A stretch of 64,000 nucleotides of DNA from Isoetes taiwanensis. Its lineage: Eukaryota; Streptophyta; Lycopodiopsida; Isoetales; Isoetaceae. The notes under the pieces are model-generated. The model searched no databases. It was given only the letters and a program-made list of their open reading frames with translations, and had not been told where the DNA came from. Numbering within the stretch: the stretch's first letter is position 1; each line of letters starts with the position of its first letter. The position numbers and the translations under genes are program-made. Shown here piece by piece: positions 56,325 to 64,000 of this stretch. The stretch lies in NCBI GenBank assembly GCA_021234155.1, contig JAJEKV010000077.1, positions 2,855,991 to 2,919,990 on the forward strand, given 5' to 3'.

Positions 56325-57316
56325 CTATAGCTTCCTGTGCAGCTTCCCCTTTGTCTGGTAATCTACCGATGATGCCCACTCTCTTGAGGTCTGTTCCTTG
56401 CAAGCTCACTTTGCCTTGGACTTTGCCTCTAACACTATCTTGGGGTTTATTGCTCTTACTAGCTTCTGATCTCCTCATTCAAGCCTTCAATGTACCCCTC
56501 TCGCATGCCTTTCACTCAATTTTGGCACATAGAGCCTCCCTCATGAACTCTTGATTGTATACGGGACGTCTTGTTGCCCCTCTGCATTTTGTATAGCTAC
56601 TGCGACATATGACACTTGTGTTCCCTTGGTACATAATGGGCTTCGAATACTTTGGCAAACTTCTTGAACCTCGCAGAACTATCACTGCTTAACCCATGGT
56701 TTTTTTGCATAGCCTTTCCACCAAATCCTAGCCGCTCCCTTAAGGTTGGCTGTTGCTACTGCCCTTGTCCTTGTCCTTCATGCTATAGCGTTTCCATACT
56801 CCCTCATTTTCATCTAACCATGCCTCGGCTTCCATCCGGATCTATTATCTCCCAAAATTGTTCCAACTTTCTTGCTTTTCACACCTTTGCTTAGAAGTCA
56901 ACCTTCTTCCGATAATCGCCTGTGTCACATCCCCTATCATGTTAGAGGCCCTCCCCGGCAGTCTTGCCGCTCATTCTCTGTTCATCGGACTCGGAGTCCC
57001 GAGTCAGAACTCGAGTTAGAGGAGTCCATGCTTGGTGATGTCCTTCTTCGGCTTCTCTTCTTTGGCTTAGGTGCCGTACCGGTGTTTCAGCAATTGTATG
57101 CGTTGGTGCCGTCCGCCCGTCGCTTCCCCTGCTAGCGATTGCTCTTATCTCATGGATATCGACCTTATCACGGGATATTTCCATTCGGGGTTGGTGCTTG
57201 AACTCCGGCACTGATTTCTTGGGCTGGAATTGCCTTGTTGGAGTGTGCTCTTGCTCATGTTGTCCTTGTTGCTCAACATTCCTAGGTACTCTAGCTGCAT
57301 ACACATTAGATTGCAC
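56325..57316 (-). pseudogene. Chromovirus gag, N-terminal and core parts
   Basis: The minus strand starts M-Q-S-N-V-Y-A-A-R-V at 57316 with a Gln/Arg-rich N-terminus. The core is seen at about 56690-56560 (FKKFAKVFEAHYVPREHKCH, then LYKMQRGNK), a match to plant Ty3 gag (F...F...Y.P......L....Q). VRGKVQGKVSLQG and KGEAAQEAI run up to 56330. It continues at 43729 after the array. Frameshifts separate the blocks. Confidence 0.75.
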
Positions 57317-60110
57317 TCTTATGATTAGTTCTTTGTTTCGTCGTTACATTGGTTTGTTTGATGATATAATTGTGGGGACAAAATATATCAAGAGAACATT
57401 ATCAATATCATATTTATATTCATAGATATAATATGTTTACATTCAAAGGTAGACATGAAAATTTGAAAATTTTAAGTTTTATTCTTGGAATCTTTTGATA
57501 TAGTCTGGGTTGTCCTCCAAGAATTTCTTCACTTGGGCTGTGCCGACCGTTCGCCCTAAGTTCCTCAGGATGTTGGTGGTCGTGCCTCCTTGGAGTGCGG
57601 TCACCAAGTCTTCAACCCTTCTGTTTGATGTATAGGTCGCAGAATCGCCAACCCCGCCTATAAGGGACCTGGAAGTTAAGATGCTTAATGCTATTGTCCT
57701 CTTGACAAGGATGACATGGTCGATGTTTGGCGTCATGCGAGCATGTCTTCTGAATCCTGAGAGAGAAATGAGCATAAAAACTCCTTCTTCCCCACGTGGG
57801 CTGAATTGGCAGTGTATAACCGCTATCCTTCCATCAACGAGCAAAGGTAGATAGAACCTAAGGGCTTTTTGGTGACACCTTGCCTCCTCGTAAAATCTGA
57901 ATGCAGCCTCATGTGTTTAGGAGTACTCATCAGCGGGTATTTCTACCATCTCCTATGGAGTTGCTATACATGGAAGATGTTAAGTTGATCTTGCCTAAGT
58001 TGATGATGCTAGGTTGAGTACAGGGTGCCGCCGCTGAGGTCTTTGGGTAAGAGTGCACTCGTTGATTTTCCCTTAGTTCCCATCCGTTCTTGTATTGCTA
58101 AGAACTCCTCCTCCTGAGGTAACTCTGCTGGTCCATCATCTCGGGTCTTGAGGTGTAGGCTTCTATGTCCGCCGATGTCTGGCAGTGCATGTCCGGACCT
58201 CCCTTATGCCGATGGGAAAGTCCCTGTCTCCGGTTGATGAAGTCATCGAGGTCCTGATTCTTGGCGTAGGGAGATGTAGGAGCTCATCTATCCCTGTAGC
58301 CCCAGCCCCCACTCTGGAAGGTTCTTGATATCGTGGAGGCCGGTGCATGCCTCTCCTTGGATGATTACCGGGTTAAGCTTGCGGATGCCCAGCCCAAGTG
58401 GTGGAGCTATCCAGCGTGGTTCTCACCGCCCTCTTCAAAGCTCGAGTCGCCGGGCTCGCCACTTTGCCTTTCTTTTACTAGGTCGGCGTGGGTGATATCT
58501 TCGGTCTGGTCAAGCACGGGGAGTGGTCCACGGCGCCCGAGTGGTTATGGGGCATGGCAAAATATGGCAAAGTTATTGGAACTATGGCAAGGTTGTGATA
58601 TCTAGGATGGGGTCGAGAACCATTGGTTGGAGAGATATCAAGGGGAATCAATTATCAAGCAAAGGGGTGGACTATTTTGTACAAAAGGCCATAGATAATA
58701 TCTATATAATAAGTCATATAATCTAATTAAAGGCAAGGAGATATTTTTGAAAAAGGCAACGCTTGCTAAAAAAGGCAAAAGTCGCAAAGAGGTCTATAAA
58801 TAGAACCTAAACTTGAGTTGGACATATCTCGAACGGAGCTGGAGCTCGATTGAGGCGATTTTACCTCGTTGGAACCGCTCGGAGTCTAGTTTCCAATTGA
58901 GTGGGCACATTCCGTAGTTCATCTGGAGGAGAGAGTAATGGCCGAAAAGGTGACAAGGGATCACAAATTACTGCCATAGCGACTTCCACGGATCCGCAAT
59001 TGCTTTTATGATGTGTGGCTCGTGGAGTGGATTAGACTAGCACGGAGGGCCAATAAGCCGAGATATTGTCTTTGTCCAATGGTCTATCTTGGAGTAACCA
59101 GATATTGTTTGCTCATGGTCTACAGCGAGAGTAGCCGGATCTTATTTGCTTGAGCCGGTTGCATTGCCATAACCACAGGGACCCGGTTGGGTGGTTAAGC
59201 GTGCTTTCGTCGTGTGTTTGTATGTGGTATTTGATAATTGGATTTTGATCTTCAAATAAGATGTTGTTGTTCAGTAGTTTAGCTACCCATAAACAATGAA
59301 TTGTATCATCTTCCATGTCGAGCCAGCGTCCCTCCTCTTCCTCCTGCTCCTCCCTCTCGTACTCTAGACGATCTGTTTCTTCTTCACAACTTTGCCATGG
59401 CCATAGGCTCAATGTCTAAGGGTTGGAGAGATGGTTCCCCCCTATCTAGGTTTTGGGCTCTATGGAATAGGAAGATTGCTACCATTTGTTGTGTAGAAAA
59501 ATATCTCCTCCTATTTACCTGACATCTTGACATATAATTAGGTAGCGGATAGCCTTGTTTTCTAAGTACTTGTCTATCTTAGGGATGTCTTCGAAAAATG
59601 CGAAGGGCCATGCTTGGAGCAAAGTATCCTATGCAAGGTGGGAGTTCTACTAGAGAAGGTCCTATCTTGGCATGGAATTCGCCATAATCTCTTGGTAATA
59701 GGGGCTCGTGATTGATGGTTGTATCCACATCAATCTCATACGAAAGATGGCAAAAAAGCGAGTTGACGCCGGCCTCGGCTATGCGTGCAGCGTGTACCAC
59801 CAGCCTAAAATGCGAGGTTGCCATGGTACTAGAGCGGTGGGGATGTCAAACAGATGGGGAAGCGCCTTTGGTAGCTGAAAATCGCCTTGGAGTGAGGGAG
59901 CAAATGAGTGGGGTGCAAATGGGGGTTGTGGTCTTATAGACAAAACCCTAATTTTGGGAAATTTTAAAGTTGGGGAATACCTATGATTCTAAGGTGGTGC
60001 TATGCAACTCATAGGCAAACTAGGTTAAAGAATACATTCTAAGGATCCTATTGCAACAAATTTTAATCTAATTTGGGAAAGTTGGGCCAATTGGGTCAAT
60101 TTTTATTCCG

Positions 60111-62154
60111 ACCACTCACAAAGGCGCGAGGCTAACGAGAATGATTTTTGGTCCGGACCGTGAGGGGTGGGGTCCTATTTGGGTCGAGGATGACTCAAAA
60201 CATGAACTAAGGGTCAAATCCCACGTATCACGATGATTAGGGTCGGATTGTGCCCTTTGCTTTTGCATTTGAACAAGTCTTGGCATAGATCAGGGAGCGC
60301 CGAGAGGCTAATCCGAGAATGACGGATTTGGTCCCGGCGCACTCGAGGGGTGGGGCCAAAAACACCGAAGTTTTGCTCCAAATTGAAAAATTCCAAATGC
60401 GATACTATTATTATGAAACCTCCGATACTTATGATCTTTGCACATTATCATGTCAAAACATAATTTTATATTTACAAAAGTTATTTACAATAAACTAGCG
60501 CCTTCCTTTTTTAATATACCTAGCTAGTTTCATGTCTTTAGGCAACACAAGTCACTTTTTTTAGCATGGAGGGGTAACATGCTATGAGTCTTCAAAATGT
60601 CGAACTGCCCTTTTGTTCTCACGGTTCTAATAGTCTGATAGTAACATATATGTTACCCTTGGACTTGTTGAACTCCCGCAAAATTTATTGAGTAGAGTCT
60701 CGCGAAGCGTTTCGCGGGATCGGCAGAACGGTAAGCTCCCTCCGGAAGTGGCAGATTCTCAGAAGCGGCTCAATAACTTGCTTTTCTCTTTATTAGCTTC
60801 TTTAGGGGTCGCCGGGGTCTTCGAGGCGGCTTGAGAGGTGTTCTTCAATGGCTGGCTGCCTCCCTCCCACACGCGGACCTTGTCTTTCGTGAAGGTATTT
60901 GAGTACTCCTCGTGCATTTTTTCATGTACCGGTTAGCCTCCCTCAAGTTCTTCGATTACTCTGCTCTTGCTTGAGCACGAGGATTCGCCGGCGGGCTTCT
61001 TGGGCTTCTCTTCTTTCAACGCGAGGCCATTTAGGGTAAGGGGTGCTCCTGCTGCGGTTCCTCCTCTTTGCTTTTGCATTCGAAGATCGAGCCTTCAGTT
61101 GGGTGGACTTACCTCATCATCGACGCTCGGTGTCGGAGGGATGAATCCTATCGGGCTCCCGCTCCGCTATTACAACTCCCTTCGCCACGACGTTGTTTTA
61201 CCGTCTTTTCCGCCGGGGTTCCTTTAATGACTCCGGGTCTTTTCCTTTGTCCTCCTCTCATCTTCTGCGCTCCTCCTTCCTCTTCTTGCGCTCCTCCTTA
61301 CTGCTTCTTGCGCTCTTCTTTTCTCCTCTTAGTTCTGGCTTCTCTTCTTCTCTCTTAGCTCTCTCTTTCTCCTTTCCCCTCTTGCTCCATCTCTTTTCCT
61401 TTCCAACGACATTTCTTGAAATCATCTCATCTAAGTCCTCCCCTCATTTTGCCACTGCATCACCACATGTCCTCGAGAACGCTCCTGTATATGTTGGTGG
61501 CTCCTCCTCTTCATGATGCTCCTGCTCCTCCTCTTGAGTGTCGAGTTGGCATCGCAGGGGGCTTGCTCACTTTGGCTCGATCCGAGCTTTGTCTGTATTC
61601 GTTGGACAGCCAATTCTTGGGCGGCGAGTGCGATGCAGCAACTATTCGGCGATGCATTTGGTTCGGGCCATGTTTGATTTGGTCACCGCCTTCCCGGCCC
61701 CTAAAATCGCCTTCTTGAATTATGAGCCGCTAGCCGGGAAGGAAAGTGTAAATGAGGAACCCTAAATGTCTATATAGGTCCGAGGTTTTAGGGTTTGGAC
61801 ACCCAAATTCATGTTGTGCAATCCTGCAAGGTATTAGTGTTTATAGTATCAATACATTAGGTTTGCTTGGGTAAAAGTGTCCACCACTCACATAGTCTTG
61901 TGAGAAGCAAATCCCGAATGGTGGATTTGGTGCAGGCGCACTCGTGAGGGTCATCCCTTTTTACTCGATTTTCAATTTACAAGGTGTTTCTTAGTGTTGT
62001 AACATGCAATTCTAGCTCAAATCTAAGGATTGTCGCTGTTGTACTATCAATTTATACTAAATATGCATCTATCTAAGTCAACATGGATCGACCACTCACA
62101 CCGGCGAGAAGCAAATCGAGAATGCATGATTTGGTGCGGCCACTCGTGAGGGGT
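60111..62154 (+). repeat. Four spaced copies of a 60-70-bp motif
   Basis: Copies at 60111-60168, 60292-60352, 61883-61952 and 62091-62154, all in one orientation. Consensus parts are ACCACTCAC, GGCGAGAAGC-AATC-GAGAATG, GATTTGGT-C-GGCGCACTCG and GTGAGGGGT. The first and last words are nearly complementary (ACCACTCAC / GTGAGGGGT), so each unit could fold as a stem-loop. They lie just inside the 5' LTR side of the chromovirus. Confidence 0.75.
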
Positions 62155-62339
62155 CACACCTTTTGGCCATAATTTTTAGGGTTTTGCTAGAAATTCTTAC
62201 TAACTTAGCATTTTTCTACTTCTCGCACTAGAAATTGGAAAAAGTTCCCCCAATTTTCAGGGTCATGCTCAGAATTGGCTATTTCCAAGATGGAAGTCTA
62301 TTATTAGTCCTATCAGAATGAATGGTCTTTCGATCTTGG

Positions 62340-62369
62340 TCTACCAAGATCATGCTCTCGATAACCCGG
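62340..62369 (-). other. Chromovirus primer-binding site candidate
   Basis: On the minus strand, directly downstream of the 5' LTR, GGTTATCGAGAGCATGATC resembles the initiator Met site TGGTATCAGAGC with two extra bases, one of them at the CAG. Position is right for a primer-binding site; the match is imperfect. Confidence 0.45.
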
Positions 62370-63515
62370 TGGAGCGTCCCCTACCCCGTCTACCATGCTC
62401 CCCATCGATCTCGAAGGCAGAGTTCATCCCCCGATAGCCAAACTAGTTGGGGGCCATCCACTGACACCAACCTAATGAATCGGGCCGCTGAGGGAAGAGT
62501 GGATGGGTCATTTATCCGCCTTCCTTCGACCGCCCCAAATGGAAGCATGAACAAACATGAGCATATAACATAAAATACATCAAGAAGTCCACCCAAGGGT
62601 GAACACATCATAACATAGCATATACAACAACATTAATATCATCAACAAGGGAAGATCCTACCCGGGGCTCGGACTCATAGGGGATTGGATCGACGGCTTG
62701 GGCCTCCGAGAAGTCAAGTGGGCCGAAGTCATGGCAATGAATTGGGTGGCATAAGAACATGGCTGTTGGGTAGTCCACTCCATCCGCCCTCCTATGCACA
62801 CTTTGCGGAATAGGTTGACAAGTATTGGGACTGCACCATAGTCACGGGCACGTAGCCAAGAGGGCTACCATAGCTCGCCGGGTAATGTAGCCAAGAGGGC
62901 TACCTTTGGGTTAAACATCTCCCCAGTCCCAATGGGGCAGGAGGAGAGTCACCTCCCCTCCAGAGGCATGCATGCCCATCACAGGTGGCTAGAGGGCCAC
63001 TGCCCTTCTTCGACTTAACCTCATGGAAGGCGACGCATCACCCCAAAGGTGTCAATCTCATGCCTTGCCCAAACTCAGTGGCAAACCATTAAGCCTAGCT
63101 CACTAAGATCCCCGGGTAGGCTTTACACCCCCGAGGGATCATTCGGTGATAGGACAAGCCCCCCTTTTTCATCGGTCTAGCCCCTCCACCCACAACCTGG
63201 CGGGCTCTTGTGCACAGGCCGCATTAATTGGGTATTAAGGGGCTATCTAGGAACATCTGCTACAAGGGCTTTTAGCGTCTCTACCCCCCTTCCCAATACA
63301 CGGGAGAGCATAGAATGAATACCATCATCATCAAGAATCGAATTGTAGAATAACATCTAATCTACCTACCTAAACATCCAAAGTTAGGTTCTTTTGTTAG
63401 GGCTTATGATCTCTAGATCTATAAGGCCTCTAAGGCTGAACTAACATGCTAAACCAGCTCATTGCCAAGCTAAAAGGCGGTTTTGCACAACAGATTGACT
63501 AATTACCTGGCGCCT
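62370..63515 (-). repeat. Chromovirus 5' LTR, truncated (U3 missing)
   Basis: Matches 37766-38850 throughout: GTCCCCTACC, GAGTTCATCCC, GATAGCCAAACTAG, GAAGAGTGGATGGGTCATTT, CTTAACCTCATGGAAGG, CTTGTGCACAG, GAGAGCATAGAATGAATACC and AAAGTTAGGTTCTTTTGTT. It stops after GACTTGCTC at 63515, where copia integrase begins. The remaining part of the LTR (equivalent of 38851-39259, with the TATA box) is absent. Confidence 0.88.
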
Positions 63516-64000
63516 GACTTGCTCTAATACTGTTCTATTTTTACGTTTTGCAACTCCATTCTGTTGAGGACTATATCTGCAGGTAAGCTGCCTTTTTATT
63601 TCCCTTTCCTAAGAAAAAGCACTTAAAATTTGACAAGTACTCACCACCTCTATTTGATCTCATACATTTAATTTTTCTACCAGTTTCACATTCAACTTCT
63701 GTTGTAAACTGCTTAAATGCTTCGAATGCTTATCTTTTCTCAGTTAAAAAATAACATTTGGCCCTTCTACTGTAATCATCAATAAACGAAATATAATATC
63801 TCTTCCCACTTGCACTTCTAATATTCATAGGTCCACAAAGCTGTGTATGCACTAATGCAAGCAAATTACTTGCATGCTGACTACCTTTTTTAAAGGGTAT
63901 CCTTGTATGCTTTCCTAGCATACATCCATGGCAAATAAATTGATATTTCTCTACTGAGCAGTCTATTAACCCTTTTTTAGCCATAAGTTCAACATTCTTG
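63516..64000 (-). pseudogene. Ty1/copia pre-integrase and integrase (runs off the window)
   Basis: On the minus strand, from the window edge: YQFICHGCMLGKHTRIPFKK (pre-integrase HHCC end), LVHTQLCGPM (the core D of the usual H-x-D is lost), GKRYYISFIDDYSRR (catalytic region), CMRSNRGGEYLS (second Asp replaced by Asn in S-N-R-G-G-E) and QQNGVAKRKNRTVLEQ, the conserved Glu region. The frame from 63984 is open for 84 codons, then breaks. It abuts the truncated chromovirus LTR and is probably the upstream half of the copia at 36373-37765. Confidence 0.9.

Larger units (their letters stand above)
57317..62369 (-). other. Long region between chromovirus 5' LTR and gag, with unrecognised frames
   Basis: About 5 kb, far longer than a usual chromovirus leader. 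On the minus strand, 57844-57479 is open for 121 codons (SLIGGVGDSATYTSNRRVED, VKKFLEDNPDYIKRF); 59824-59579 is open for 81 codons behind a TCTATAAG box (about 59935); and 61740-60760 contains broken Lys/Glu-rich coiled-coil-like coding (SKRGKEKESEREEEK; TFTKDKVRVWEGGSQPLKN) with a GATGAG-GTAAGT donor near 61115. I recognise none of these. They may be an extra ORF of the element, a captured host gene or another insertion. The plus-strand Ser/Leu-rich frames at 61-61.7 kb are shadows of the coiled-coil coding. Confidence 0.45.
37766..63515 (-). mobile_element. Chromovirus (chromodomain Ty3/gypsy), split by nested insertions
   Basis: Minus-strand element: partial 5' LTR at 62370-63515, leader about 57320-62350, gag 57316-56330 and 43729-43476, protease, RT, RNase H, integrase with chromodomain, and a 3' LTR at 39259-37766. 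Gag is interrupted by a 12.6-kb array of another retrotransposon. Across that insertion the gag frame rejoins if one 5-bp target copy is removed. The outer right edge runs straight into copia integrase without a duplicated target. The left edge has the expected TG...CA terminus. Pol has frameshifts, so the element is dead. Confidence 0.82.

Noticed and set aside
60700-60722. Short GC-rich palindrome (CGCGAA-GCGT-TTCGCG) as a terminator or regulatory site
   Set aside because: Isolated, no associated gene or T-run, and no second copy seen.
61068-61516. Plus-strand Ser/Leu-rich frames that look like membrane proteins
   Set aside because: They are the complement of a purine-rich, Lys/Glu-coding minus strand; low-complexity composition explains the open frames.

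Overview
This window is nuclear DNA from a land plant whose intergenic space is packed with transposable elements. Plant origin is supported by plant-type retrotransposon lineages (Ty1/copia, chromodomain Ty3/gypsy, Ty3/gypsy with a second RNase H), a CACTA transposon, a small Helitron, an exon of the plant DUF1664 family and a relative of plant FCP1/CPL phosphatases. The sequence does not let me say which plant clade. There are no bacterial genes, rRNA genes or complete tRNA genes. Nearly all coding sequence is broken transposon sequence. The only long clean frame is one gag gene (53876-54901).

Layout. 1-574: end of a Ty3/gypsy pol (+), cut by a dispersed repeat of about 340 bp that recurs near 28.1-28.5 kb. 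1324-6800: a copia RT/RNase H (-), split by a nearly full LINE (+, 2605-6579) with a visible target duplication. 6.9-11.5 kb: short repeats and a second, different LINE (+). 13.3-15.0 kb: copia gag and pre-integrase remnant (+) containing a long (AATAG)n microsatellite. 15.1-28.1 kb: the most host-like stretch. It has tandem duplications, a 455-bp Helitron, spliced gene fragments on the minus strand including one perfect DUF1664 exon, and an intronless FCP1/CPL-like pseudogene (+). 28.4-31.2 kb (-) and 33.7-36.4 kb (+): two Ty3/gypsy elements of one family, each with an RNase H domain between protease and reverse transcriptase.

36.4-64.0 kb is a nest of insertions. A copia element (-) was entered by a short LINE tail and by a chromovirus (-, LTR parts at 37766-39259 and 62370-63515). 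Inside the chromovirus gag sits a head-to-tail array of a gag-only LTR retrotransposon (+, 43735-56324), with four LTRs alternating with three internal regions and one insertion site for the whole array. Inside the middle unit sits a 4.25-kb CACTA transposon (48468-52720) flanked by TTA. It carries subterminal GTCAGA-type repeats and a spliced minus-strand gene that I do not recognise.

The most notable points are the tandem array of pol-less gag elements, the unusual protease-RNase H-RT order, the readable insertion order, and copy-to-copy differences concentrated at CAG/CTG sites. The last suggests that some apparent frameshifts are sequencing artefacts at methylated CHG positions.
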